Notes: generated by a model from the letters alone, not told the origin. Counted from the first letter of the stretch, positions 8,065-17,572 are shown. The stretch: 64,000 nucleotides of DNA from Granulicoccus phenolivorans DSM 17626 = NBRC 107789 = JCM 15570 (GCF_000423085.1 NZ_AUHH01000015.1:1-64000), one strand, 5' to 3'. A program made the numbers and translations.

Positions 8065-9854
8065 AAAAGACCGCGCTGATGTTCCGCTCGCCGTTCGTCA
8101 TCGTGCTGTGGGTGTTCCTGGCCTGGTTCATCGTGACCTTTCTCATCGTCCCGAACGTCGGCCTGCTCGTCGAGTCCTTCCAGCCCAAGCCGGGCCGCAA
8201 CGCGTTCCAGAAGCTGCTGGCCTCCGATCGGGCGATGCAATCGCTGTTCAACTCGGTGCTGCTGGCGTTCCTGCTGTCGGTGACGGTCAACCTGGTCGGG
8301 GTGTTCATCGCACTGGTCACGCAGTACTTCAAGGTGGCCGGGTCGCGCATCCTGTGGCTGGGGTATGCCACCACCTTCCTCTACGGCGGCGTCGTGCTGG
8401 TCACCGCGTACAAGTCGGTCTACGGCAAGGGCGGAGTGTTCGAGGCGCTGTTCGGCGGCCTGGGCTACTCCGGGGAGTGGTTCGGTGGCCTGGTCGCGAT
8501 CGCGTTCGTGATGACGTTCGCCTGCACGACCAACCACCTGCTGTTCGTGTCCGCGGCGATCAACAAGGTCGACCAACAGGTGCTTGAGTCGGCCACGATG
8601 ATGGGCGCCTCCGAGTGGACCATCCTGCGCCGGCTGGTGCTGCCGCAGATCAAGCCGGCGCTGTTCGCCACCACCATCCTGACCTTCCTGACCGGCCTCG
8701 GCGCGCTGTCGGCGCCGCAGGTGATCGGCGGGAACTTCCAGACGATCAGCCCGATGATCCTGGCATTCTCCAACACCCAGACCTCCCGCGATCTGGCCGC
8801 CCTGTTGGCCCTGTTCCTGGGTGCGGTGACGGTGGTGATGCTGGCGATCATGAATCGGCTCGAATCCTCGGGCACCTACTACTCCCTGACCCGCGTCGCG
8901 ACCCCCCTGGCCAAGCGTCGGATCGCGAACCCGGTCGGCAACGCGGTCGTGCACATCGTGGCGTGGCTGCTGTTCGTGATCTATGCGATCCCGGTCGTGG
9001 TCGTCGTGCTCTTCTCCTTCCTGAACGGGACCGACGCGGCCCGCGGGACCCTGGGACTGCACTCGATCACCCTCGACAACTACATCCGGGTACTCTCCGG
9101 TGCCGACGCCCTGCGGCCCTTCCTCGTCTCGGTCGCGTACGCCGCCGCGACCGCCCTCATCGTGATCCTGATCGTGGGCATCACCGCCCGGTTCCTGCAG
9201 AAGTTCCGCAACGTGGTGACGGTGACCACCGAGTACCTGCTGCACATCCCGTGGGTGCTGCCGGGGACGATGATCGCGCTGGGCCTGCTGCTGACGTTCA
9301 ACACTCCGAATCCGCTGATCGGTGGGGTGGTGCTGACCGGGACCGTGTTCATCCTGCTCGTCGCCTATGTGATCGGGAAGATCCCCTTCACCCTGCGGAT
9401 GATGAAGTCGGCCTACGCCGGCGTGAACGTCTCCATGGAGGAGTCGGCCCAGATCATGGGGGCCTCCACCTTCACCGTGTTCCGGCGGATCCTGTTCCCG
9501 GCCGTCCTGCCGGTCGCCGCCGCCATCACCGCCCTGAACTTCAACGGCCTGCTCGACGACTATGACACGGCGGTCTTCCTGGCCCACCCGTCCTTCCAGC
9601 CGCTCGGCCTGGTCATTGCGGCGCAGACGAGTTCGGAGGTCAACCTGGATGCCCAGGCCAACGTGTTCGTCTACACGGTGCTGCTCATGCTGATCACCGG
9701 CGCGACCATGTGGTTGGTCTACGGTCGCCTGCTGAAGGACCCGACCAAGGAATCCGGACGCCGGGGCGCGCCCAAGGGCCGCGCCAAGGCAGACACCACC
9801 GCGGGCCCGGCGGAACCGGCCGCGCCGAAGACTGTCGCGGAGGTCGTGAAGTGA
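8061..9854 (+). CDS. ABC importer permease, two permease domains fused
   Basis: 597 aa, about 12 predicted membrane segments in two homologous halves (about residues 10-285 and 295-575). Each half carries an EAA coupling loop: ESATMMGASEWTILRRLVLPQIKPAL and, in the second half, ESAQIMGASTFTVFRRILFPAVLP (each quoted only to show the paired motif position near residues 177 and 465). Fused permeases are normal for the FbpB/AfuB class. The C-terminal 30 residues are a charged, Ala/Pro-rich cytoplasmic tail. ATGA overlap with the ATPase and GTGA overlap with the next gene make a tightly coupled operon. Confidence 0.88.
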   Translation: MKKTALMFRSPFVIVLWVFLAWFIVTFLIVPNVGLLVESFQPKPGRNAFQKLLASDRAMQSLFNSVLLAFLLSVTVNLVGVFIALVTQYFKVAGSRILWLGYATTFLYGGVVLVTAYKSVYGKGGVFEALFGGLGYSGEWFGGLVAIAFVMTFACTTNHLLFVSAAINKVDQQVLESATMMGASEWTILRRLVLPQIKPALFATTILTFLTGLGALSAPQVIGGNFQTISPMILAFSNTQTSRDLAALLALFLGAVTVVMLAIMNRLESSGTYYSLTRVATPLAKRRIANPVGNAVVHIVAWLLFVIYAIPVVVVVLFSFLNGTDAARGTLGLHSITLDNYIRVLSGADALRPFLVSVAYAAATALIVILIVGITARFLQKFRNVVTVTTEYLLHIPWVLPGTMIALGLLLTFNTPNPLIGGVVLTGTVFILLVAYVIGKIPFTLRMMKSAYAGVNVSMEESAQIMGASTFTVFRRILFPAVLPVAAAITALNFNGLLDDYDTAVFLAHPSFQPLGLVIAAQTSSEVNLDAQANVFVYTVLLMLITGATMWLVYGRLLKDPTKESGRRGAPKGRAKADTTAGPAEPAAPKTVAEVVK

Positions 9855-10744
9855 CCTTCGGCCAAGCCCGGTACGCCCGGATCAATGCTCGCTGGAACCG
9901 GGCCTTCGAGCAGCAGAGTCCCCTGATCATGGTCCACCGCGGCACCCACGCGGGCCTGCTCATCGAGAACACGGCCAACGCCGTGCGCGCGGCGATCGCC
10001 TCGGGCGCCGAGGTGGTCGAGATCGACGTCGCCCAGAGCCTCGACGGCGTGCTCTACTGCATCCACGACGGTTACGAGCTGCCGCTGATGGGCGTCCAGC
10101 ACAACGTACGCCGGATGACCTCGGCCCAGATCGACGCCATGCCGTACTTCCGTTCGACCGGGCGCAACCGGCACGTGGGCGTCGAACGGGCGTCGGAGTT
10201 GTTCGGCCAGTTCCGGGGCACCGACGTGCTGTTCAACGTCGACCGGTCCTGGTTCAACTGGCCGGACGAACTCGAGGTGCTGGCGGCCCTCGACATGGCC
10301 GACCAGATGACCGTGAAGTGCGATCCGCTCCCCGAGCTGGTGGACGCTGCCCGCGCCTTCGACGTGAAGTTCCCCTTCTGTCTGATGGTTCGCACCCCCG
10401 AAGAAGCCCTGGCCCACCTGGGTGATCCGGACCTGAACCTGATCGGACTGGAGCTGATCGCCGAGGACCGCGACCACCCGTTCTGCGACCGGGGCTTCAT
10501 CGCCGAGATCCGGGCAGCCGGGGTATTCGCCATGGTGAACGCGGAGGTGATCCTGGAGGACTCCCCCCTGTTCGGACGCTGGGACGACCATACGGCGCTG
10601 TTCGAGTCACCGGACGCGGGCTATGGGCCGCTGTTCGATCTCGGCGTGGATGTCATCCAGACCGACTGGCCCTGGCTCCTGGCCGCCTACCGAGCCACGA
10701 GGAGGGCGAATCCGGTCGATTCCACCGTCGCTGTCCCCCAATAG
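9851..10744 (+). CDS. Glycerophosphodiester phosphodiesterase-family protein
   Basis: 297 aa. TIM-barrel GDPD signature: H29-R30-G31, EN at 39-40, EID at 57-59 and HD at 72-73, the general acid/base histidines and metal ligands of this family. No signal peptide, so it acts in the cytosol. Family members hydrolyse glycerophosphodiesters to sn-glycerol 3-phosphate plus an alcohol. Sequence after residue 90 diverges from UgpQ, so the exact substrate is unknown. The GTG start overlaps the permease stop by 4 bp, tying the enzyme to the imported compound in the way UgpQ is tied to the Ugp importer. Confidence 0.8.
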   Translation: MTFGQARYARINARWNRAFEQQSPLIMVHRGTHAGLLIENTANAVRAAIASGAEVVEIDVAQSLDGVLYCIHDGYELPLMGVQHNVRRMTSAQIDAMPYFRSTGRNRHVGVERASELFGQFRGTDVLFNVDRSWFNWPDELEVLAALDMADQMTVKCDPLPELVDAARAFDVKFPFCLMVRTPEEALAHLGDPDLNLIGLELIAEDRDHPFCDRGFIAEIRAAGVFAMVNAEVILEDSPLFGRWDDHTALFESPDAGYGPLFDLGVDVIQTDWPWLLAAYRATRRANPVDSTVAVPQ

Positions 10745-10770
10745 CGGTTCCGGACGGCACAATGACTGCC

Positions 10771-11784
10771 ATGGTCAGCCATGCCGTCCCGACCCTCGAG
10801 GATGTCGCCGCCCGCGCGGGCGTGTCCCGCGCGACGGCGTCCCGGGCGCTGCTGCGCCAGGCCCGGGTGAGCGCGGCGACGATCGACAAAGTGACCGCAG
10901 CGGCACGCGAACTGGGCTACGTCGCCGATCGGGGGGCCGCGCGGCTCGCCGGCCACAGCCCCCGGACCGTCGGTCTGATCATTCGCGGGGCGCGCAACGC
11001 GGTGTACGGGGAACTGTTCAGCGAACTGGGCAAACATCTGCGTGCATCGGAAAGCGATGTGCTCGCAACCGCGGTGCCGGCGGCGATGCAGGTCGCGGAG
11101 GCCGAAGCGATCCTGGGCCGGGTGCTGGGCGTCCCGTTGGGTGGGTTGATGCTGGCGAACGGCTCGATCCGATCGGAGCAGGTGTTGCCCTATGTGGGGC
11201 GCCTGCCGATCATGCGCGTGGGTCACCCCGAGTCAACGCCGGAGCTGTCCGGCGTGGGCTACGACGAAGTGACCCATGGGCGCCTGATGGCCGACGCCGT
11301 CGCCGCGGCCGGTCACCGGCGGGTCCTGGCGGTCGGGCGTCCGTTCGCCAGTGGACAGACCCAGGGAGTGCGGATCGAGGCCCTCGTTGCTCGACTGCGC
11401 GAACGCGGGGTCGCGGTGGACACGGTGCCGGTCACCACGCTGGAGTTGCGGTTGCCGGCCGACACCGTGGCCCGGGCGCTCGCGGCCGGCTGTACCGCCC
11501 TGGTCTGCGCCTCGGACGAGCTTGCGTTCCAGGCCATGCTCGCCGCCCGCGAGTCGGGCGTCCGGGTGCCCGACGACCTCTCGGTGGTCGGGTTCGATGG
11601 GTACGAGCCCGGCCTGGATCTCATCGGCCTGACGACCGTGCGACTGCCGGTGGCCGCGGTCGCCCGGCGAGCAGCCGAGCTGATGCTGGAGCTGATGTCG
11701 ACTCCGGGCATGCCCCCGGTTCGGGAAGTGATCGCCGGCGAACTGACCGTGCGTACGTCGCTGGGCCCACCGCGCGCCACCTGA
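10771..11784 (+). CDS. LacI-family transcriptional regulator
   Basis: 337 aa from this ATG. N-terminal helix-turn-helix (TLEDVAARAGVSRATASRAL, about residues 8-27) followed by a periplasmic-binding-like sensor domain. It lies 17-26 bp after the GDPD gene on the same strand and is the obvious candidate to bind the two GAGCGCTC-type sites at 4799 and 5835. A CACAAT -10 (10758-10763) stands 7 nt before ATG 10771, which suggests an additional leaderless promoter; the in-frame ATG at 10762 would overlap that box. The inducer is probably the imported compound or its breakdown product (inference). Confidence 0.88.
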   Translation: MVSHAVPTLEDVAARAGVSRATASRALLRQARVSAATIDKVTAAARELGYVADRGAARLAGHSPRTVGLIIRGARNAVYGELFSELGKHLRASESDVLATAVPAAMQVAEAEAILGRVLGVPLGGLMLANGSIRSEQVLPYVGRLPIMRVGHPESTPELSGVGYDEVTHGRLMADAVAAAGHRRVLAVGRPFASGQTQGVRIEALVARLRERGVAVDTVPVTTLELRLPADTVARALAAGCTALVCASDELAFQAMLAARESGVRVPDDLSVVGFDGYEPGLDLIGLTTVRLPVAAVARRAAELMLELMSTPGMPPVREVIAGELTVRTSLGPPRAT

Positions 11785-11796
11785 CACCGGTCGGGG

Positions 11797-13308
11797 CTAC
11801 GCGATAAAGCCGTTCTGCGGGGTCCGCTCCGGTTTGGCCGGGGTGTCCACCCACGCGGTGAAGAACCCGGACAGGTCGGTCGAGGCGTGCTGCTGAGCAA
11901 AGACGCGGAACTCGGCCAGGCTCCGTGATCCCGGGCGCTGGGCCCACTCCCGGCACATGGCCAGGAACGCGTCGTCGCCCATCACATTGCGCAGCGCCTG
12001 CATGGTCATCGCGCCGCGGACGTAGACCGCCTCGTCGAACAGGTCATCCGGACCCGGATCGCTGATCTTCAACTGCCAGATGTCGTCGGGAAGTTGGTCG
12101 TAGTAGCCGTTCAGATAGTCATTGGCGGGTCCGTCGCCGGCCTGTTCGCCGACCATCCACTGTGCATGGGTCGCGAACGCCTCATTCATGAAGATGTCTT
12201 TCCAGCCCCGCAGGGTGACATTGTTGCCGAACCACATGTGGGCCAGTTCGTGCACCATCAGTTGCCGGGAGTCGGCCTGCAGGGCATCGGCCTGGTACAG
12301 CGGGCGCGTCTGGATCTCCAGTCCGCCGAAATCGAAGTCGGCCCCGGCGGCCACGCCGCCGATCTCGGTGAACGGGTAGGGCCCGTACAGGTTCTCCAGC
12401 TCCTTGACGATGCCGGCGGTGTCGTGCAGCGTCGTCATCAACTCATCGGCATTCGGCAGCTGGTTGGAGACCGCGTAGACGTAAGGGCGGCCGTCCACCA
12501 CCCCCTGCTCGATCCGGAAGTCCCCGATCGCGAAGAAGTTCAGATAGGTCGCCATCGGCTGGGAACTCACCCAGTGCCACACGTCCCGGCCGCCCTCGGT
12601 GGTGTGGGAGTCCAGTCGGCCGACACTGACCGCCTGCTTGCCCGTCGGTACGCGCAGCGTGACGTCCATCAGCGCCGGGTCGGAGGGGTGGTCGTTGGAC
12701 GGGAACCACAGCGGTGCCGAGGAGGGCTCGTCGGCGACCACGATCTCGCCGTTGGTGTCATAGAAGCCCCCGTCCCCGCTGACCAGGCCCGGATTTCCGG
12801 CATAGCTTAGGGTCAGCGCGAACTCCTGCCCGGCGCGCACCGGCTCGGCCAGTTTGACCCGGACGTCCTGGCCGTCCTGGGTGTACTCGGTGACCGTCGT
12901 GCCCTGGCTGACCCGATCGACCTTGAGGGCCAGGTCGACATGGACCGCGCTCAGATCCTTGGTGGCTCGTGCGGTCATCGTGGTCGTGCCGGACAACAGG
13001 GCGTGGGTGTCGTCCCAGGAGACGTCGATGGCGTACTTCTCGGCATCGTACCCGCCGCCACCCATCCGTGGGAAGTACGGGTCACCGACCCCGGTCCCGC
13101 CATCGGTCGCGTCGGGCACCAACACGATCACCCAGGCGATGATGGCCGCGATCAGCAGGGCCGCGACCACCGCGATCACGGTGATGGTCGGCCGGTTGCG
13201 GCCGATCCGCGGACGCTGCGCTCGGGGGTGGTCAAGTACCGACACCGGGCCCTGTGGGTGCACCGATCCCGACGAGCCGGGGTCGAGCGGGCCGTCAGTA
13301 CTGGACAT
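11797..13308 (-). CDS. M1-family zinc metallopeptidase, membrane-anchored
   Basis: 503 aa. An N-terminal cytoplasmic segment of about 40 residues, one membrane helix (41-64) and a large exported domain. The gluzincin site is complete: H353-E-L-A-H357 with the third ligand E376 in NEAF, as in aminopeptidase N-like enzymes. It probably trims peptides at the cell surface. The start is the ATG at 13308, which overlaps the end of recO by 14 bp, so it is likely co-transcribed with and translated behind recO. Shorter than the full-length aminopeptidase N (about 850 aa): only the beta-domain and catalytic domain are present, as in many actinobacterial M1 proteins. Confidence 0.88.
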   Translation of the reverse strand: MSSTDGPLDPGSSGSVHPQGPVSVLDHPRAQRPRIGRNRPTITVIAVVAALLIAAIIAWVIVLVPDATDGGTGVGDPYFPRMGGGGYDAEKYAIDVSWDDTHALLSGTTTMTARATKDLSAVHVDLALKVDRVSQGTTVTEYTQDGQDVRVKLAEPVRAGQEFALTLSYAGNPGLVSGDGGFYDTNGEIVVADEPSSAPLWFPSNDHPSDPALMDVTLRVPTGKQAVSVGRLDSHTTEGGRDVWHWVSSQPMATYLNFFAIGDFRIEQGVVDGRPYVYAVSNQLPNADELMTTLHDTAGIVKELENLYGPYPFTEIGGVAAGADFDFGGLEIQTRPLYQADALQADSRQLMVHELAHMWFGNNVTLRGWKDIFMNEAFATHAQWMVGEQAGDGPANDYLNGYYDQLPDDIWQLKISDPGPDDLFDEAVYVRGAMTMQALRNVMGDDAFLAMCREWAQRPGSRSLAEFRVFAQQHASTDLSGFFTAWVDTPAKPERTPQNGFIA

Positions 13309-14035
13309 GGGCCAATGATCGCAGTTGTCGATCCAGTTGCCAGCCCAGGAACGCGGCGGTGAGCGAGTCGGCCTCGGTGAGGACTTCCGGTGCCACGTCG
13401 GCGGTCTCCTCCCAGCGGCCGGACAGCAGCGCCCCGAGCAGGGCCAGGGTCTCCGGCCGCGGAACCGCACAGCCGGGTGGGCGGCAACCGGTACAGACCG
13501 CGCCGCCCAGGGCCGGGGAGAACGCCCGGTGCGGCCCTTCCAGTCCGCATTTGGCGCAGTCACCGAAGGAGGGGGCGTACCCGGCGATGGCCAGGGCGCG
13601 CAGCAGGTAGGAGTCCAGGATCATCGTCGGCGGCCGGACACCGGCCCGGGTGCCCATGTTCAGCACGTGCAGGGCGCCGACCAGGAGCTGGAACTGCTGG
13701 GTGGAGGGATCCCCCTCCTCGGCGACCAGCCGGTCGGCGGTCTCCAGCATCACCTCCCCGGCGGTGTAGCGCGGGAGATCTGTGGTGAGTTTCGGCCCGT
13801 AGGCATGCAACGACTCGACCTGGGTCACGATGTCGAGGGTACGTCCGGTGGCAAATTGGACATCGATGTGACTGAACGGCTCCAGTCGGGCGCCGAACTT
13901 GGAGCTGGTCCGGCGTACGCCCTTCGCGGCGGCCCGGATCTTGCCGTGCCGCCGGGACAGCAGAGTGATGATCCGGTCGGCCTCGCCCAGCTTGTGGGTC
14001 CGCAGCACGACAGCTTCATCACGATAGGTGGGCAC
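13295..14035 (-). CDS. recO: DNA repair protein RecO
   Basis: 246 aa. N-terminal OB fold (YRDEAVVLRTHKLGEADRIITLL) and C-terminal helical domain with a four-cysteine zinc knuckle (CAKCG ... CTGC). RecO loads RecA on SSB-coated single-stranded DNA with RecR. The GTG start is 6 nt after CAGAAT (14047-14042), suggesting leaderless transcription. In actinobacteria recO normally neighbours uppS; here about 4.6 kb of other genes separates them. Confidence 0.93.
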   Translation of the reverse strand: MPTYRDEAVVLRTHKLGEADRIITLLSRRHGKIRAAAKGVRRTSSKFGARLEPFSHIDVQFATGRTLDIVTQVESLHAYGPKLTTDLPRYTAGEVMLETADRLVAEEGDPSTQQFQLLVGALHVLNMGTRAGVRPPTMILDSYLLRALAIAGYAPSFGDCAKCGLEGPHRAFSPALGGAVCTGCRPPGCAVPRPETLALLGALLSGRWEETADVAPEVLTEADSLTAAFLGWQLDRQLRSLAHVQY

Positions 14036-14066
14036 TGCTCGATTCTGCCACCAGTAGACTCGCCCT

Positions 14067-14822
14067 ATGCGGACCGAACCGAGCGAACGCTGGATCCGGG
14101 GCTGGCTGAACGAGCAGCCCATCGTCGATACCCGAGCCGCACTGCTGTTCTGGGCGCCGGAGTTTCCGGTTCCGAACTATGCGTACGACTGGGCCGACAC
14201 CGACCGGGACGCCTTCCGCCCCGCCGAGCCGCCGGCGCACACCCATCCCTTCTACGGGCCGCACGGCGAGGTCACCCAATTCTTCGATGTGGTGGCGGGT
14301 GACCGGGTGCTCGAGCACGCGGCCTGGACCCTGGCCGAGCTGCCCGATCGGGTCGTGGTCAGTTGGCAGCCCGGTGTCCTGGATCGCTGGACCGAGGAGG
14401 ACGAGGAGGTCATCGAGCATCCCCGGGATCCGCACAAGCGGGTCGATGCGCTGCCCAGTTCCCGGCATATCCGGGTGCTGGACGGGGACACGGTGCTGGC
14501 CGACAGCACCGACCCGGTTCTGTTGTTCGAGACCGGCCTGCCGATCCGGTACTACCTGCCCGAGGCCGACGTCGACCTGTCGCTGCTGACCCCCTCGGCG
14601 AACCACAGCCGCTGCCCGTACAAGGGCGCCACCACCGCGTACTGGTCCCGCCCCGGCAAGGAGAACGTCGCCTGGTGCTACGGCGAGCCGACTCCGGCGG
14701 TCGGCGCGATCCAGGGCCGGATCGCGTTCTACAACGAGTTGGTCACCCTCGAGGTGGACGGCGTACGCCAGCCGCGCGCGGTGAGCATCTTCAGCGATCC
14801 CAAGCAGCGACCCACCAGCTGA
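14067..14822 (+). CDS. DUF427 domain protein
   Basis: 251 aa, cytosolic. Two DUF427-like modules: the C-terminal one is clear (GLPIRYYLPEADVDLSLL, CPYKGATTAYWS, VAWCYGEPTPAVGAIQGRIAFYNE). The family is common in actinobacteria and has no established enzymatic role. A TAGACT -10 (14055-14060) precedes the ATG by 6 nt, so the mRNA is probably leaderless and the promoter is back to back with that of recO. Confidence 0.85.
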   Translation: MRTEPSERWIRGWLNEQPIVDTRAALLFWAPEFPVPNYAYDWADTDRDAFRPAEPPAHTHPFYGPHGEVTQFFDVVAGDRVLEHAAWTLAELPDRVVVSWQPGVLDRWTEEDEEVIEHPRDPHKRVDALPSSRHIRVLDGDTVLADSTDPVLLFETGLPIRYYLPEADVDLSLLTPSANHSRCPYKGATTAYWSRPGKENVAWCYGEPTPAVGAIQGRIAFYNELVTLEVDGVRQPRAVSIFSDPKQRPTS

Positions 14823-14832
14823 GGCACTGGGG

Positions 14833-16296
14833 TCAGAGGGCGAGCCAGACGTTCTTGCGGCGGCTGAACTCCTCCAGCCCGGCCAGACCCCCGACGCGGC
14901 CGGTGCCGCTGGCCTTGACCCCGCCGAACGGCATCGACGGCGACAGGTTGCCCGCACCGTTCACCCAGACCATCCCGGTGTCCAGTCCGGCGGCCAGCCG
15001 ATGCGCCCGACGGACATCCCCGGTCTGCACGTACGCCGCGAGCCCGTACTCGGTGTCATTGGCCAGCGCCAGCGCCTGTTCCTCGGTGTCGAACTTCAGC
15101 ACCGCCAGCACCGGCCCGAAGACCTCGTTGCGGGCCAGGTCCGAGGCCGGGTCGACGTCGGCGAACACGGTCGGCTCGATATAGAAGCCGTCGGCCAGGT
15201 CGCCACCGGGGGCCTTGCCGCCGGTCACCAGGGTGGCGCCGTCGCGGGCGGCCCGATCGATCACCCCTATGATCCGGTCACGCGCACCGGCGGTGATCAC
15301 CGGACCGAGGACGGTGGTGGGCGAGGTCGGGTCGCCGGGCGCGAAGCCGGCGCTCATCGCCCGGATCCGCTCGAGTACGTCGTCGTAGACGCTGGATTCG
15401 ACCAGCAGCCGGGTGCCGTTGTAGCAGCCCTGTCCAGTCACCATCATGCAGGAGCCGAGCGCGATCCCGACCGCCTGATCGAGGTCGGCGTCGCCGAAGA
15501 TCAGGTTCGGGCTCTTGCCGCCGAGTTCGGTGGCGACCGGAGTCAGGTTCTGCGCGGCGGACTGGATGATCTTGGTGGCGGTCGGGCCGCTGCCGACGAA
15601 GTGGATCTTGTCGATCCCGCGGTGGGCGACCAGGGCGGACCCCACGGCCCCATCGCCGGGAACGACGTTGACCACGCCCGGCGGGAAGCCGGCCTCCAGC
15701 GCCAGTTCCGCGAACCGGATCGCGGTGAATGGGGTGAGCTCCGGCGGCTTGACGACGATGCAGTTGCCGGCGGCCAGCGCCTGCGCGGCGAATTGGCCGA
15801 CGGTGGCCAGCGGGCTGTTCCAGGGAATGATGCCGGCGATCACGCCGTACGGTTCCAGGACGCTGTAGTCGAGCGCGGCGACCGGCCAGACCGGATTCAC
15901 GTCACCGGTGACCTTGTCCGGCCAGCCGGCGTAGTACTCCAGATAGTCGGCGGCCACCGACGGGAACATGCCGGACACCATCTGCGGGGTGCTGTTCTCG
16001 ATGATCTGGATCGAGGTGAGCTCTTCGGCGTGCTCCTGGATCAGCCGGGCCAGCGCCAGCATCAGCCTCCGCCGGTCGGTCACCGCGACGGTTTTCCATT
16101 CCTGAAAGGCCTGGCGCGCGGTGGTCACGATCCGGTCGACGTCATCGGCGCCGGCCAGCGGGACGCGGACCGTGGCCCGGCCGGTGGCGGCGTACACGTG
16201 CTCGGTGTCGCGACCGCTGGTCACCCGGAGTCGACCGTTCCCGGCCAACGGCGCGGGGTCGGGCAGGACGTCGGTGTCTGCCTGGGTAAGAGTCAC
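14833..16296 (-). CDS. NAD(P)-dependent aldehyde dehydrogenase
   Basis: 487 aa. Catalytic Cys291 (TGQGCYNGTR), general base Glu257 (ATELGGKSPN), Asn160 in PWN and the GSGPT cofactor turn are all present. The closest classes are betaine-aldehyde-like and broad aldehyde dehydrogenases; the substrate cannot be assigned. GTG start with a GGAGG ribosome-binding site. It is divergent from a TetR regulator with a dyad between them, so expression is probably controlled by that regulator and by an aldehyde or precursor. Confidence 0.9.
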   Translation of the reverse strand: MTLTQADTDVLPDPAPLAGNGRLRVTSGRDTEHVYAATGRATVRVPLAGADDVDRIVTTARQAFQEWKTVAVTDRRRLMLALARLIQEHAEELTSIQIIENSTPQMVSGMFPSVAADYLEYYAGWPDKVTGDVNPVWPVAALDYSVLEPYGVIAGIIPWNSPLATVGQFAAQALAAGNCIVVKPPELTPFTAIRFAELALEAGFPPGVVNVVPGDGAVGSALVAHRGIDKIHFVGSGPTATKIIQSAAQNLTPVATELGGKSPNLIFGDADLDQAVGIALGSCMMVTGQGCYNGTRLLVESSVYDDVLERIRAMSAGFAPGDPTSPTTVLGPVITAGARDRIIGVIDRAARDGATLVTGGKAPGGDLADGFYIEPTVFADVDPASDLARNEVFGPVLAVLKFDTEEQALALANDTEYGLAAYVQTGDVRRAHRLAAGLDTGMVWVNGAGNLSPSMPFGGVKASGTGRVGGLAGLEEFSRRKNVWLAL

Positions 16297-16396
16297 AAGG
16301 GCCTCCGTACTGATGCGGGACGGGCGCGCCCGGTGGGCGGCCGAATGCGTTCAAACTACTCCTCCAATCATGGTTGAACAAGCTTTAAACATAATT

Positions 16397-16420
16397 GGAT
16401 GCCATACACATTCGGCATCC
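16397..16420. promoter_or_regulatory. Candidate TetR operator between aldehyde dehydrogenase and TetR genes
   Basis: A perfect inverted repeat GGATGCC-N10-GGCATCC lies in the 198-bp divergent gap. A second inverted pair, GTTCAA (16349-16354) and TTGAAC (16374-16379), flanks the AT-rich stretch to its left. The whole gap is markedly less GC-rich than its surroundings, as expected of a shared promoter region. Which dyad is bound is not determinable from sequence. Confidence 0.5.
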
Positions 16421-16494
16421 CGGACAGATCGGCCGCCCTGATGATGCAGGGCATCCAGCTATGTATGCGCAGGAATGCGCCCTAGGGTGAAACG

Positions 16495-17106
16495 GTGAGC
16501 GAACCCGACGGGCCGGACCGGGCCACGAATGCGCGTTACCAGGAGTACGTTCGGGCCGCGATCCGCATCTTCAGCGTGAAGGGCTACACCGGAACCACGC
16601 TGGCCGACATCGGCGCCGAGGCCCACGTCTCCCAACCGCGGATCAGTCAGGTCTTCGGCACCAAGGAGAACGCCTTCCTCGAAGCGCACCGGGCTGCCCT
16701 GCACAACCTCGCGCCCTGCCTCGCCACCCTGGCCCAGCCGTCGTTCGACGCCGGCCGGATCGGTCAGGCCTACCCCGACCTGATGACCACCCACCGGGCC
16801 GAACTGATGATCGTCCTCCAGGCCTTCGCGGCGGCCGACTGCCCCGCGATCGGCACCGAGGCCCGCGCCGGGATGCACGAGATCATCGCGCTGCTGCAGT
16901 CCACCGGCGCCGGCTATCCGGAGATCCGCGACTTTCTGGCCCGCACGTTCCTCGTGAAGATCGCGCTCGCCGCCGACATCGGCGATCACCTCGAGGAATC
17001 GGCCCACTTCGCGCCGCTGCTCGACTCGCTGCATCTGCCGATTCCGCCGAGTGTCGACCCGGGAGCAGCCGCCATCCGTCCCACCCATCCGGACACTCGT
17101 CCATAG
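16495..17106 (+). CDS. TetR-family transcriptional regulator
   Basis: 203 aa. N-terminal TetR HTH (AIRIFSVKGYTGTTLADIGAEAHVSQPRISQVFGTKE, about residues 22-58), then a divergent ligand domain. The GTG start is 6 nt after TAGGGT (16483-16488), a leaderless arrangement. Divergence from the aldehyde dehydrogenase gene suggests it represses that gene and itself. Confidence 0.88.
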   Translation: MSEPDGPDRATNARYQEYVRAAIRIFSVKGYTGTTLADIGAEAHVSQPRISQVFGTKENAFLEAHRAALHNLAPCLATLAQPSFDAGRIGQAYPDLMTTHRAELMIVLQAFAAADCPAIGTEARAGMHEIIALLQSTGAGYPEIRDFLARTFLVKIALAADIGDHLEESAHFAPLLDSLHLPIPPSVDPGAAAIRPTHPDTRP

Positions 17107-17227
17107 CGTTCGGCTATGGCTGCATTCGCGCGGGCGATCTACTGGAACCCGCAGCCCACTCCTAGCCTTCAGGGGCGCCCGGCGACCTGCTGGGTGCGCA
17201 CGCTTCTGAACGAAAGTGAGGCACACC

Positions 17228-17512
17228 ATGGCCGCCTATCTCGAAGTCACCCTGAAGATCGACGACGCCGACCGCCCCGCCGCGGCGGGCGTCTACCAGG
17301 AGTACAAGCAGCCCTTCCTGGACACCATCCCCGGTGCATCCAGCAAGGAACTGCTGGTTCGTGACGAGGACGTGCAGGTGCTGCACGGCTTCGACACGAC
17401 CGACCAGGCGCAGGCCTACCTGTCCAGCGACCTGTTCACCAAGGACGTCGTGGGAGGGCTCTCGCCGCTCTGGAAGGCCGACCCGGAGATCCGCATCTAC
17501 CAGGTGGCCTGA
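17228..17512 (+). CDS. Small protein, dimeric alpha/beta-barrel-like, function unknown
   Basis: 94 aa, soluble. The pattern of a beta strand (AYLEVTLKI), a helix, a strand with VLHGFDTTDQAQAYL and a C-terminal IRIYQV strand resembles ABM-type ferredoxin-like monomers. No catalytic residue set is recognisable and no firm family can be named. The ATG at 17228 is favoured over a GTG at 17216 because AAAGTGAGG lies in front of it. Confidence 0.6.
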   Translation: MAAYLEVTLKIDDADRPAAAGVYQEYKQPFLDTIPGASSKELLVRDEDVQVLHGFDTTDQAQAYLSSDLFTKDVVGGLSPLWKADPEIRIYQVA

Positions 17513-17551
17513 GCCCGAACCCGGATCGGGCCACGCGGCCGCCCGGTGCGA

Positions 17552-17572
17552 GCCCCGGACCGTGACCGGGGC
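17552..17572 (+). terminator. Short GC hairpin before the ribokinase gene
   Basis: GCCCCGG / CCGGGGC with a 7-nt loop, in the 98-bp gap after the small ABM-like gene. It is followed by GC-rich DNA rather than a U-tract, so it is a weak candidate terminator. Confidence 0.4.
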
